The notes: generated by a model not told the origin, from the letters alone. 64,000 bases of DNA from Oscillospiraceae bacterium (GCA_024404915.1 JAKSPJ010000002.1:62001-126000); one strand, 5' to 3'. Shown: positions 53,385 to 61,739, counted from the stretch's first letter. Numbers and translations are program-made.

Positions 53385-54269
53385 TTATTTAGAAGCACTC
53401 TGTTCCACCGACAGCGAAGAGCCATCGCTGACAACAGTAACCGTGCCATTGTTGGTATACAATGCCTGTACGCCACGCTTTTCCAGCGTTTCTACAGTAT
53501 AGCCGTCTGCGTATTCTTTCCTGGAACAGCACACAACTGCAATCCGAGGCTGAAAAGCATCCAGGAATTGCTCGGTACAGGGCATATAGTTTCCGTGATA
53601 GGGATACTTCATAAAATCCACCGTGCCCAGATTCAGCTGCATCAGCTCCTTCTGTCTGGCTTCTTCTGCATCTCCTGTAAACAGAAATTTCTGGCTGCCG
53701 TGCTGCATATACAGACAAAGGGAAAAATCATTCTCCTCATCTTTTCCGTAGAAAACAGCATTTGCGGCATACAGCTGAAATACCGCATCATCCGCCTGCC
53801 ATTCCACCATATCCCGAAGGGGCAGGGCGTGTATCTCCAGATTCATTTCATCCGCTTTATCAATAAAGTTCTGATACTCCTCTGTATCTGTAATGTAATT
53901 CGGCGTGTAAATCTGACCGATTTTCATACGGTTCAGCAATCGTGCAGCACCGCCCACATGATCTTTGTCAAAGTGCGTAATAATCAGGGTGTCAATACTG
54001 TCAATATTCTGTGCTTCCAGAAACTTCTCAATTTTCTTGCCGTCACCTTTGCAGCCGGTGTCGATGACCGTCACATTGTTTTCGGTCTGCACCACCATTG
54101 CATCTGCCTTTCCCACATCAAATGCGGTAACAGTAACTGTGCCGGTAACTTCCGGTGTCTTGTTTTCCTTGCTTTCCTGTACAGTATTCTGACAGCACGT
54201 CAAACCAAACAGGGAACACAGTCCCACCAGCAGAGACGTGCATTTTTTACACAAGTTTTTCATATGCAT
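53385..54269 (-). CDS. MBL-fold metallohydrolase (ComEC C-terminal-like), exported
   Basis: This is a 294-residue protein. A short hydrophobic N-terminus (LLVGLCSLFGLTCCQ) suggests export, perhaps as a lipoprotein with an imperfect lipobox. The beta-lactamase fold has ITHFDKDHVGGAARLL (HxDxDH) near residues 93-108 and FTGDAEEA near 205. It resembles the extracellular nuclease-like domain of the DNA-uptake protein ComEC, but no channel domain is fused. The substrate is unknown. ATG 54269 follows GGAGG; a longer in-frame start adds over 90 residues of non-coding character. It starts 59 nt after the LysR gene. Confidence 0.78.
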   Translation of the reverse strand: MHMKNLCKKCTSLLVGLCSLFGLTCCQNTVQESKENKTPEVTGTVTVTAFDVGKADAMVVQTENNVTVIDTGCKGDGKKIEKFLEAQNIDSIDTLIITHFDKDHVGGAARLLNRMKIGQIYTPNYITDTEEYQNFIDKADEMNLEIHALPLRDMVEWQADDAVFQLYAANAVFYGKDEENDFSLCLYMQHGSQKFLFTGDAEEARQKELMQLNLGTVDFMKYPYHGNYMPCTEQFLDAFQPRIAVVCCSRKEYADGYTVETLEKRGVQALYTNNGTVTVVSDGSSLSVEQSASK

Positions 54270-54328
54270 GAAAGGACCTCCGTTTCTGCAATCATTCCAA
54301 TCGTGATGTCGTTCTGCGGCCCGTAATA

Positions 54329-55300
54329 TTATGATCCGCACATGCGCCAGGTTCCCACGTCCACCAGTTGCTTCAGAAGCAATGCATATGCAGATGCAGC
54401 CTTGGACAAAAACGCTTTTTTGCGGGAAATCAATGCAATATTGCTCAAAGCTAATTCCTCCGGCAATGGGTAATAATTGGGATGCTCCCGGAAATTGCCA
54501 TAATAAATCAGGGAATCCGGAAGCAAGGCCAGCCCCATATTGGCGCATACAAAAGAAAATACCGTTTCGATGGTCTGAACGCTGTATTCAATATTCGGCG
54601 TAAAGCCGCACTGCCTGCAGGCATGATTCAGTACTTCTCTGTCATATTCTCCTGCATTTGCCGCCACAAAGGATTCATCCTTCACACTTGCCAGATCCAC
54701 CGGGGGCTGCCGCAGAAATTTCGGAGTTGCATGAATAATATCATCTGCGGACAAAGGTTCGGGCAAGGCAGCCGTTACAGGGTGAGAAGGTGAAACCGCC
54801 AGATAAAGTCGTTCCTCTGCCAGTGCCTCCACATGGAACTGCTGTTCATCGAATCCGCCGGATCCGATTGCAAAATCAATTTCCCCTGCAGTCAGCATAT
54901 CGCTGAGCTGCCGCATATCCGCTTCATGGATAATCAGGTGAATCCCGGGATATTTCGCATGAAAGGCGGCGATACTCTGGGCAAGCAGACACCGCACCCG
55001 AAAAGAGGACGCACCAATCCGTACGGAACCTGCCTCCAGTCCCATCAGGTCAGAAATGGCATTATTCATGCTTTCTTCCATTGCCAGCAGTTTTTTTGCC
55101 CACTCCACATAAAGCTTGCCTGCTTCTGTCAGACAGATTGGCGTTACGGAGCGGTCAAACAGCTTCACATTCAGCTGCTTTTCCAGACTGTGAATAAACT
55201 GACTCAGAGAAGGCTGTGTAACGTACAGCTTTTCTGCAGCCTTGGATATACTCTTGCATTCTGCCACGGCAATGACATATGTCAGCTGCTGTGTGGTCAA
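54329..55300 (-). CDS. LysR family transcriptional regulator
   Basis: This is a 323-residue regulator. The N-terminal winged helix (about 1-65) shows CKSISKAAEKLYVTQPSLSQ then LEKQLNVKLFDRS. The C-terminal effector domain begins around 90 with GSVRIGASSFRVRC. The effector is unknown. The start is TTG 55300, 7 nt after AAAGGGGGA. It lies inside an operon with MBL and SulP genes, which it might regulate. Confidence 0.93.
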   Translation of the reverse strand: MTTQQLTYVIAVAECKSISKAAEKLYVTQPSLSQFIHSLEKQLNVKLFDRSVTPICLTEAGKLYVEWAKKLLAMEESMNNAISDLMGLEAGSVRIGASSFRVRCLLAQSIAAFHAKYPGIHLIIHEADMRQLSDMLTAGEIDFAIGSGGFDEQQFHVEALAEERLYLAVSPSHPVTAALPEPLSADDIIHATPKFLRQPPVDLASVKDESFVAANAGEYDREVLNHACRQCGFTPNIEYSVQTIETVFSFVCANMGLALLPDSLIYYGNFREHPNYYPLPEELALSNIALISRKKAFLSKAASAYALLLKQLVDVGTWRMCGS

Positions 55301-55353
55301 AGCGGTATCCCCCTTTCATCCCGTTATCATATACTCTGCTTTCTGTAAAGAAA

Positions 55354-55611
55354 TTATGACTTGCTTTCTTCGTATGCCTGACGCACAGCAATGGCAAGCT
55401 GGTCTGCACAGGATGTTTTCTTAAAGCCGCAGGTATTGCCAGCCAGTTTCTCCTCAATCCATTCTACGGTACATCCGTCCACCAACTTGGAAACGGCTTT
55501 CAGGTTTCCGTTGCAGCCGCCAAAGAATTCGACTTTTGTGACAATATTGTCCTCCAGGTGAAAATGAATCTCCGATGCACACACGCCGGATGTTCTGAAT
55601 GCATAATCCAT
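55354..55611 (-). CDS. TSCPD domain protein (TIGR03905-like)
   Basis: This is an 85-residue protein. It contains TSGVCASEI, FFGGCNGNL, VDGCTVEW and CGFKKTSCADQLA, the conserved cysteines of the TSCPD domain, which is also found at the end of vitamin B12-dependent ribonucleotide reductases. Stand-alone copies have no known function; metal binding through the cysteines is plausible. ATG 55611 follows AAAGGAG with 8-nt spacing. It is the first gene of the TSCPD-LysR-MBL-SulP operon. Confidence 0.85.
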   Translation of the reverse strand: MDYAFRTSGVCASEIHFHLEDNIVTKVEFFGGCNGNLKAVSKLVDGCTVEWIEEKLAGNTCGFKKTSCADQLAIAVRQAYEESKS

Positions 55612-55700
55612 AGCTATTACTCCTTTCATGGATACGGACCGCTTTATTCTGCACAATTTCTCAGAAAAAGGCGGCGCAATTCCAATATTATTATAGTATG

Positions 55701-55729
55701 ATTATACAGGATATTCGTCATTTTGTCAA
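55701..55729 (-). promoter_or_regulatory. Consensus promoter of the TSCPD-LysR-MBL-SulP operon
   Basis: On the minus strand, TTGACA (55729-55724), a 17-nt spacer, then TATAAT (55706-55701). Both hexamers are perfect. Confidence 0.93.
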
Positions 55730-55850
55730 TATACAATATCGTCCATTCATTCTGCTTTCATCAGCTTTTATATGATAATTCGTTACTCTCCACAAATCCG
55801 CACTCTGCATTTTTCATAAAATGCCAGTGTTCATCCAAAGAAAAATATGC

Positions 55851-55856
55851 TATAAT
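55851..55856 (+). promoter_or_regulatory. -10 box of the transglutaminase-like gene
   Basis: TATAAT lies 40 nt upstream of the start codon; the -35 region is weak. Confidence 0.55.
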
Positions 55857-55895
55857 ACTATTATAAATCATCTGTTTCCGCCAAAGGAGGTTCTT

Positions 55896-57890
55896 ATGAA
55901 CAAGAAGCATAAAATACCGTCGTTTCTGATAAGCATGTGCGTAGGAATATCCGCCATGCAGATTCCCGCAATTCATGCAGCGGATACCGGAGCCGCCACT
56001 GCCAGTCTCAAGGAAGAATTACGGACAGCATGGCACAATCACAGCACTTCCCTCAGCGTCAGAAATTATCGTCTGGACATCGACCAGCTGGCTGATATAT
56101 ACTATGAAACCCTGTACAGAGACGGTGAGTTCTTTTATGTTGATTCCGCCTTCTCCTACGCAACCAGCAAAGTGGACGGCACGGTTACTACAATCAGCAT
56201 CCGCTATAGTTACACAGCGGATAAAATTCCTTCCATGATTAAAGCCTTTAACAACGAGGTACAGCGTGTGACGAGTCAGTTGGAGGACAACTGGACCACC
56301 GCAGAAAAAATACTGTATTTCCACGAATATCTGAGTGAGAAGTGCGAGTATGATACCACCTATAATAACGCAGATGCATACACGGCAATGATAGATGGGC
56401 TGACTGTATGTCAGGGCTATGCACTGGCAATGTGTACTCTTTGCGAAAGCGTCGGCATTCCCTGCTACACCATTACCAGTGATGAAATCAACCATATGTG
56501 GAATGTGGTGAATGTGGACGGAAACTGGTATCACCTGGACGTAACCTATGATGACAGCGCACCGGATATGCTTGGCCACACCGACCACGAATATCTGCTG
56601 CGAAGCACCGACTATATGATGCATGATCCTTACCACTATGCGACAGACTGGCATGTTATGGATGACAAAATTGAAGTGGAATGTTCATCCGATGCGTATG
56701 ACAACGCTTTCTGGACAGATGTGATTGACACCATTCAATACATCGGGGACGGACAGTGGGAATACGCACAGATGAAGTCCCCCGGCGAAGTCCAGTATCT
56801 GAGAGACATAAACTCCACAATCTGCATACGAGACACGGAGAACAATATAACACCGCTGAAAACCGTTTCCACATACTGGGATTCTCCTTCAGGCGCATAT
56901 ACCTTCTGCTATGTCGCTTCTCAGGTGTACCAGGACAAAATCTATTACCACACCCCGACAGAAATCCGCAGCATGTCCCTTACAGGAAAAGATGACCAGC
57001 TTGTATATACGCTTTCGTCCAAAGAAAAGGCACTGGGTCAGATATACGGTTTCCTCATTGATGCCAACGGACTGCTGACCTATCAGATTCAGGCGGAGCC
57101 CCAGTTTGCAGACGAAAATTACACTGTCACTAATCTGACATACCACACATTGCAGCTGGAACGCACCGCTGTTTCAACAACCACCACACCGGCCGCTGCC
57201 ACAACTGCCACTTCTGCCACAGCAACAACTTCAGCAGCAACAACATCCACCATTGTGACAACTGCAAAAACTACAACAGCCATGACACCTGCAGCAACAA
57301 CGTCTACCACTGTGACAACTGCAAAAACTACAACAGCCGCAACACCTGCAGCCACAACATCCACCATTGTGACAACCGCAAAAACCACAACAGCCATGAC
57401 ACCTGCAGCCACAACATCCACCATTGTGACAACTGCAAAAACTACAACAGCAATGACACCTGCAGCAACAACATCCACCATTGTGACAACCGCAAAAACC
57501 ACAACAGCCATGACACCTGCAGCAACAACATCCACCATTGTGACAACCGCAAAAACTACAACAGCAATGACACCTGCAGCCACAACATCCACTATTGTGA
57601 CAACTGCAAAAACTACAACAGCCGCAACACCTGCAGCCACAACGTCCACAACTGTTACAACCACTGCTACCGCACCATTGCTGCCAGGCATGCTCGGAGA
57701 TGTAAACTGTGATTCCAGTATTGATGTTGCAGATGCTGTGATGCTGGCAAGATTCATCTCAGAAGACACCGACATCAATGTTTCAGGACAAGGCTTGTTA
57801 AATGCAAACGTAAACCGTGATTCTGTATTGGATGCGGCGGATATCCGAATGATTCTCAGCTATATTGCAAATCTGATTCTCTCATTCTGA
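55896..57890 (+). CDS. Secreted transglutaminase-like protein with Thr-rich repeats and dockerin
   Basis: This is a 664-residue secreted protein. It starts with a signal peptide (KIPSFLISMCVGISAMQIPAIHA). Residues about 120-250 hold a transglutaminase/cysteine-protease fold with the triad in TVCQGYALAM (Cys), EINHMWNVV (His) and HLDVTYDDS (Asp). From about 430 to 590 comes a Thr/Ala-rich linker with seven near-identical 19-residue repeats (TTSTIVTTAKTTTAMTPAA type, 57-nt units). The C-terminus is a type I dockerin (DVNCDSSIDVADAVML and NVNRDSVLDAADIRMIL). It may cross-link or cleave proteins at the cell surface or in the cellulosome. ATG 55896 follows AAAGGAGG; a longer frame is rejected. Confidence 0.88.
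   Translation: MNKKHKIPSFLISMCVGISAMQIPAIHAADTGAATASLKEELRTAWHNHSTSLSVRNYRLDIDQLADIYYETLYRDGEFFYVDSAFSYATSKVDGTVTTISIRYSYTADKIPSMIKAFNNEVQRVTSQLEDNWTTAEKILYFHEYLSEKCEYDTTYNNADAYTAMIDGLTVCQGYALAMCTLCESVGIPCYTITSDEINHMWNVVNVDGNWYHLDVTYDDSAPDMLGHTDHEYLLRSTDYMMHDPYHYATDWHVMDDKIEVECSSDAYDNAFWTDVIDTIQYIGDGQWEYAQMKSPGEVQYLRDINSTICIRDTENNITPLKTVSTYWDSPSGAYTFCYVASQVYQDKIYYHTPTEIRSMSLTGKDDQLVYTLSSKEKALGQIYGFLIDANGLLTYQIQAEPQFADENYTVTNLTYHTLQLERTAVSTTTTPAAATTATSATATTSAATTSTIVTTAKTTTAMTPAATTSTTVTTAKTTTAATPAATTSTIVTTAKTTTAMTPAATTSTIVTTAKTTTAMTPAATTSTIVTTAKTTTAMTPAATTSTIVTTAKTTTAMTPAATTSTIVTTAKTTTAATPAATTSTTVTTTATAPLLPGMLGDVNCDSSIDVADAVMLARFISEDTDINVSGQGLLNANVNRDSVLDAADIRMILSYIANLILSF
57230..57650 (+). repeat. 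57-bp tandem repeats in the transglutaminase-like gene
   Basis: About seven in-frame copies encode the TTSTIVTTAKTTTAMTPAA linker unit. Copies differ mainly at synonymous positions and by a few Ile/Thr and Met/Ala changes. Repeat number may vary between strains. Confidence 0.85.
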
Positions 57891-57901
57891 AACACATGAA
57901 A

Positions 57902-57940
57902 AAAGGAGAAGATGCCATAATGGTGTCTTCTCCTTTCTTA
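57902..57940 (+). terminator. Terminator of the transglutaminase-like gene
   Basis: The long stem AAAGGAGAAGA(T)GCCA / TGG(T)GTCTTCTCCTTT is followed by CTTATATT, 11 nt after the stop codon. Confidence 0.7.
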
Positions 57941-57960
57941 TATTGTAGGCTGTACAATGG

Positions 57961-57991
57961 AAAAGCACCCGTCATTGTGACGGATGCTTTT
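57961..57991 (-). terminator. Terminator of the CE4 deacetylase gene
   Basis: AAAAGCACCCGTC / GACGGATGCTTTT (one mismatch as G-U) lies beyond the deacetylase stop codon. TCC and a few T follow on the minus strand. Confidence 0.65.
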
Positions 57992-58049
57992 CGACGGAAG
58001 GTATTTCATTTATCTTGAGAGGGTGATATGGAAGACCTCACGCTGCTGA

Positions 58050-59495
58050 TCAGAAGCAGCTGTCATAACGCCGGCCTGCGTACATTTCCTTATTGTTGTA
58101 CTTGAACATCTCGGATACTGTAACAACTGCATAGCCATTCTGATCCAGCCACGGACAGAGCACTTCCATAGCTGCTGCAGAAGCAGCCTCTGTCTCATGC
58201 ATCAGAACAACCTTGCCATTCAGAGAACCGTCTCTTGCTGCCTGCTGAATCTTGCTGACAATCTGGTCTGAGGAAGCACCGTTCCAGTCCTGAGAGTCAA
58301 TACCGCAGTTCGGTGCAGGAACAGGAAGTGTGTTTGCAACGGTCTGGCTGTATCCCAGATAGGGCAGACGTACCAGATAATCACGGTCAACGCCAAGAAT
58401 CTGATTCAGCTTATTCTTGCACTGGTTATATTCATTCAGGATATCGTTTGCGCCCAGGTTCGACAGGTCAGTATGTGTCCATGTATGGTTTGCAACTTCA
58501 AAGCCACGCTTTTCCGCTTCACGGATCTCGCTTTCGTTGCTGCCGTTAATCTTGTTGCCCCAGTAGAAGAAGGTTGCGTGGAAGCCCTGCTTTGTCAGTG
58601 CATCATGAATACGGGATGCCTTGGGATCAGGACCATCATCAAAGCTCAGTGCAACTGTCTTTTTACCCGGCTGAATCCAGCTGACATCTGCGGTGTTGTA
58701 CCACTGTCCGGGCTGAAGCTGCGGTTTGGTGGTTACCACTGTAGTAGTTGTTGTGGTAGTCGTCGTAGTCGTAGATGTCAGATCCGGATAGAAGTTAAAC
58801 TGCCAACGCATGGAAAGATCAATTGCATTCAATTTACCATCTCCATTCATATCAGCGGTATCCAGATACACTTCTGCATCATGTCCAAGCAAATACTGCA
58901 GCAATTCCTGTACATCCTTTTCATCACGCTTTTCATCGTGGTTCACATCGCCGCGGAGATAATGGGCAGGCTCCTCTGAAATCACGCTGTCCACATAGAA
59001 ATCACAAAGACTTTCCTTTGTCTCAACGTAGAGATACATATCAGAGCCGGAAGGCAGCTGATATTCCGGATTGGAAAGCACGGTCCACTCACCGCTCTTT
59101 ACTGCGCCCAGAGCAATCTGGTCATACTGGGTACCGGTGCTGTCGGTGTACTGCAGAGAAAGCTGCATGTCCACAGTTTCACCGGTATTCTGATATACCG
59201 CACAGGAGAAGCTGTAGCTCTCCCCTGTTTTCCAGCTGGAGCCCATGGACATCACCGCACCATTCCATGCATTGGTACGGCTGCTGACCATCAGACAGCT
59301 GCTGCCCTCATAGGCAATGTCAGATGTACGTGTCACGACTTCACTTGCTCGTGCGCTGAAACCGTTTGTGCCGCTTTCAAAATCTGCATTCAGCAGCTTC
59401 TGACCCGCACTCGCAGGAATTGCAGTGGCTGTAATGGTCATGCCCAATACAGTCAGACTGAGGATCCTTGCAATCCAATGTTTCATTCTTTCCAT
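58050..59495 (-). CDS. Secreted CE4 polysaccharide deacetylase with CBM22-like module and internal dockerin
   Basis: This is a 481-residue secreted enzyme. After a signal peptide (ILSLTVLGMTITATAIPASA), residues about 32-170 form a CBM22/CBM4-like beta sandwich (LLNADFESGTNGFSARASE). An internal dockerin with two calcium loops (GDVNHDEKRDEKD and ADMNGDGKLNAID) occupies about 180-240. A poly-Thr linker comes next. The NodB catalytic domain spans about 275-470, with TVALSFDDGPDP (metal-binding Asp pair) and NHTWTHTDL. This order (CBM22-dockerin-CE4) recalls R. flavefaciens xylan-active enzymes, so acetylxylan esterase activity is likely. The start follows AAAGGGG. A long structured leader lies upstream. 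Confidence 0.92.
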   Translation of the reverse strand: MERMKHWIARILSLTVLGMTITATAIPASAGQKLLNADFESGTNGFSARASEVVTRTSDIAYEGSSCLMVSSRTNAWNGAVMSMGSSWKTGESYSFSCAVYQNTGETVDMQLSLQYTDSTGTQYDQIALGAVKSGEWTVLSNPEYQLPSGSDMYLYVETKESLCDFYVDSVISEEPAHYLRGDVNHDEKRDEKDVQELLQYLLGHDAEVYLDTADMNGDGKLNAIDLSMRWQFNFYPDLTSTTTTTTTTTTTVVTTKPQLQPGQWYNTADVSWIQPGKKTVALSFDDGPDPKASRIHDALTKQGFHATFFYWGNKINGSNESEIREAEKRGFEVANHTWTHTDLSNLGANDILNEYNQCKNKLNQILGVDRDYLVRLPYLGYSQTVANTLPVPAPNCGIDSQDWNGASSDQIVSKIQQAARDGSLNGKVVLMHETEAASAAAMEVLCPWLDQNGYAVVTVSEMFKYNNKEMYAGRRYDSCF

Positions 59496-59524
59496 AATAA
59501 TACCCCTTTATTTATTTTTGTTTC

Positions 59525-59560
59525 TTATAAAACAAGCCCCGGCCAAAGGCGGGGCTTTTC
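59525..59560 (-). terminator. Terminator hairpin just upstream of the deacetylase ribosome site
   Basis: AAGCCCCG / CGGGGCTT (8 bp, 8-nt loop) is followed by GTTTTAT on the minus strand, about 30 nt before the ATG. This is the layout of a transcription attenuator. Confidence 0.75.
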
Positions 59561-59982
59561 TTTCGTTTCGGCGGTTCCCATTTGGAGGCAACACTGAACG
59601 AAAACGCCATACAGCCGCCTTCATCCCATATTGTCCAGAAGCAATTGCCGCAATTTTTGGCTTGCCATTACCGCCGATACCCCATTTGGATTCCCTATAT
59701 CTATTTGATTCTATCTCCCGCAGTACTGATACTGCATGAAAGCGTTAAAAAAAGAGTGGAGCGACTGAACACGCATTGCTGCTGCCGATATCTGATAAGG
59801 CATATCGACACAAGGAGCGAGATATTAAATCATCATCGCCAGCTCGCGCTGCCTGCCCAGACGCTGCCACTTAGGGGGAACTGTATCACAAATCCAATCC
59901 GCCGGCAGAGGATGCCCTGCCTTGAAAGATACGGATTTTCCCGCTGCGGACTGCCTGATTTCCGGCCCTCCGCCTTTCTTGA
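59528..59982 (-). ncRNA. Unidentified structured leader RNA upstream of the deacetylase gene
   Basis: This 845-nt gap (59496-60340) has no coding frame of good quality, but the minus strand holds a promoter (59987-60015) followed by about 450 nt with many stems. Examples are GGCAG/CTGCC, AATCCG/CGGATT, CGATAT/ATATCG, GCGAG/CTCGC and GCAGTA/TACTGC. A first terminator-like unit at 59871-59747 pairs AGTGG(C)AGCG with CGCTCCACT, then runs into TTTTTTT; a second, GC-rich terminator lies at 59525-59560. So it could give a ~235-nt RNA, a ~450-nt RNA, or a leader of the deacetylase mRNA. I could not match it to RNase P, tmRNA, 6S, SRP or a riboswitch class I know. Confidence 0.55.
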
Positions 59983-59986
59983 TTAT

Positions 59987-60015
59987 ATGATAGCATATTT
60001 CCCCCAAAAAGGCAA
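59987..60015 (-). promoter_or_regulatory. Promoter of the structured leader RNA
   Basis: On the minus strand, TTGCCT (60015-60010), a 17-nt spacer, then TATCAT (59992-59987). Confidence 0.65.
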
Positions 60016-60049
60016 ATAGGTATTTGATATAGGGCATATAAGTCAAAAC

Positions 60050-60077
60050 GTATAGTAATGATTATAAATTGCTATAC
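60050..60077. promoter_or_regulatory. Inverted repeat, possible operator
   Basis: GTATAGTAA (60050-60058) and TTGCTATAC (60069-60077) form a spaced dyad with one mismatch, about 35 nt upstream of the structured-RNA promoter. Confidence 0.4.
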
Positions 60078-60170
60078 TAATTGTAATTTGCCAAAAATTG
60101 CGATTTATTTCTCATGGAGCTGCCTCTTCCACACCTGCTAATCTTCAAGGTATTACTTTAAAAACATCCC

Positions 60171-60199
60171 TTGACAGTTCCCGGAAAACATGGTATAAT
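60171..60199 (+). promoter_or_regulatory. Consensus promoter of the DUF1292-BrkB operon
   Basis: TTGACA, a 17-nt spacer, then TATAAT preceded by TGG (extended -10). It gives a leader of about 135 nt before the DUF1292 gene. Confidence 0.93.
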
Positions 60200-60340
60200 T
60201 GATGTCACACTGATAGAAGAATCTGCAAAATATGCGCCATTGTTTTTGGTATCGGTGTACAAACAAAGAAGCGGAATTTCGGCAGATTGCACATATCTTT
60301 TTTGCCGCCGCGTTTTTTCATTCTGAAAGGAGAAATAAAA

Positions 60341-60637
60341 ATGTCTGATGAAATTATGAATGCTGAAGAGCTGGATGACAATCTGGTTGTCCTGGAGGAC
60401 GAAGACGGCAACTCCGTTACCTTTGAATTTCTGGAGCTGGTAACTGTAGATTCTACCCCTTACGCCATTCTGCTGCCCCTGGATGACGGTGACGAGGATA
60501 TGGGCGTTGTCATCGTGGAGGTTGTTGACCTCGGCATGGAAACCGAACACTATGACGCTGTTCTGGATGAGAAACTGAATGACAGAATCTTTGAACAGTT
60601 CCGCACAGAGTTTAAGGACAAGTACGAGTTCGACTAA
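60341..60637 (+). CDS. DUF1292 (UPF0473) family protein
   Basis: This is a 98-residue acidic protein: VLEDEDGNSVTFEFLELVTVDSTPYAILLPLDDGDED matches DUF1292 of Firmicutes. Its function is unknown; in other Firmicutes it is found beside yrrK/ruvX and alaS, which are absent here. ATG 60341 follows AAAGGAG; an earlier in-frame ATG would add 18 residues without a ribosome site. It is 29 nt upstream of the BrkB gene, in the same direction. Confidence 0.85.
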   Translation: MSDEIMNAEELDDNLVVLEDEDGNSVTFEFLELVTVDSTPYAILLPLDDGDEDMGVVIVEVVDLGMETEHYDAVLDEKLNDRIFEQFRTEFKDKYEFD

Positions 60638-60666
60638 ACGGTTCCGGAAAGACAACTGGATATATT

Positions 60667-61674
60667 GTGAAACAGAACAATCTTTTTTATTCGATTAAAA
60701 GAATCCTCGACTCATCCGGCAGGCGGTTTGCCTCCGATCATCTCTCTGCCTACGCCGCACAGGCAACATTCTATCTGATGCTGGCGTTTTTCCCGTTCAC
60801 CATGCTGATTTGCATGGCAAGCCGTCTGCTGCCTTTTCTGCAGGAGGATACACTGGTTCGTGTGGTAAAGCTTCTGCTGCCTGCTGAATACCAGACACTG
60901 GGCATCAATCTGATTGACGGCTACTATAATGAAAACATCGGATCCGCCAAAATCATTCTGATTATTTTCCTGATCTGGACTTCTTCCAGATTGATACAGG
61001 CTTTGATGAATGGTTTTAATTCTGCCTACGGCATTACGGAAAACCGCAGTCAGACCGTTCTGCGGCTGGTTGGCTGTCTGTATACCGTCGCACTTTGTAC
61101 CATGATGGTGGTTTTAATTGCCATGTACGCTCTGGGTTCCAGTCTGATCGTGCTTATGACACGATACATTCCGGACTGGTATTTCTTTGAGCTGGTAATC
61201 AAGCTTATCCGCAATCTGGCCTCACCTGCGCTGCTTTTCTTCATTTTCTGGCTGTCCTATGCGCTTCTGCCAAGCCGCAGTGCCAGATTTCGCGGGGAAG
61301 AGCCGGGCGCATTGGTCAGTGCGCTGGTCTGGCGGGGCGCAGCCGATTTATACGGTGTGTTCCTGAAGCTGTCACTCAGCCGTTATTCCTACGTCTACGG
61401 CAGTCTTGCAGGTGTGGTGATGATTCTCATCTGGCTGTATACCTGCGTGTACATCTGGTTTATTGGTGCAGAGCTCAACTGCTGGATCAGACGGCATAAA
61501 GAAAGCGGAATCCGTGCTGCACTGCACAATGTTCTTCCTATGAAAAAAGTGCAGTCGATTCCTGTTCTTGCCAAATCTGCAACAAACAAATATATCGTTT
61601 CGCCCAGAAACAAATACAAAGTCATACCACGCAGCATAACCCTGCAAGTCGAATCCAACGACTGCGCAGAATAG
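60667..61674 (+). CDS. YihY/BrkB family membrane protein
   Basis: This is a 335-residue membrane protein with about six helices. Family marks are AYAAQATFYLMLAFFPF near residues 28-44, LIWTSSRLIQALMNGFNSAYG near 100-120 and YSYVYGSLAGVVMILIWLY near 240-258. The family was once annotated as ribonuclease BN; its transport role is uncertain. The start is GTG 60667 with only a weak ribosome site, so translation may be coupled to the DUF1292 gene. The C-terminal tail (about 280-335) is basic. Confidence 0.88.
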   Translation: MKQNNLFYSIKRILDSSGRRFASDHLSAYAAQATFYLMLAFFPFTMLICMASRLLPFLQEDTLVRVVKLLLPAEYQTLGINLIDGYYNENIGSAKIILIIFLIWTSSRLIQALMNGFNSAYGITENRSQTVLRLVGCLYTVALCTMMVVLIAMYALGSSLIVLMTRYIPDWYFFELVIKLIRNLASPALLFFIFWLSYALLPSRSARFRGEEPGALVSALVWRGAADLYGVFLKLSLSRYSYVYGSLAGVVMILIWLYTCVYIWFIGAELNCWIRRHKESGIRAALHNVLPMKKVQSIPVLAKSATNKYIVSPRNKYKVIPRSITLQVESNDCAE

Positions 61675-61700
61675 CCGCATACATCCATCACATGAATGAG

Positions 61701-61739
61701 AAAGCAGACTTTCCTCAAAGAAGGAGAGTCTGCTTTTTT
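61701..61739 (+). terminator. Terminator of the DUF1292-BrkB operon
   Basis: AAGCAGACT / AGTCTGCTT with an inner TCCT/AGGA extension is followed by TTTTTT, 26 nt after the stop codon. Confidence 0.88.

Noticed and set aside
54270..54548. N-terminal extension of the MBL protein frame
   Set aside because: The extension runs into the LysR gene in another frame and lacks a ribosome site; GGAGG precedes the shorter start.
57230..57650. Possible CRISPR array (57-bp repeats)
   Set aside because: The repeats are contiguous with no unique spacers and stay in frame as a protein linker; no cas gene is nearby.
57119..57778. Minus-strand frame rich in VDVVAAGV repeats
   Set aside because: It is the complement of the Thr-rich repeats in the transglutaminase-like gene.
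59528..59982. RNase P RNA, tmRNA, 6S or SRP RNA
   Set aside because: No GAGGAAAGTCC core, no tmRNA tag frame or TCCA end, no end-to-end closing stem of 6S, and no SRP Alu or GNAR-loop motif could be found by eye.
59940..59985. SAM-I riboswitch (AAGAAAGGCGGAGGG resembles the SAM-I start)
   Set aside because: The later SAM-I core motifs (GATGAAACC, GGCAACC, GTGCTAATTCC) are absent.
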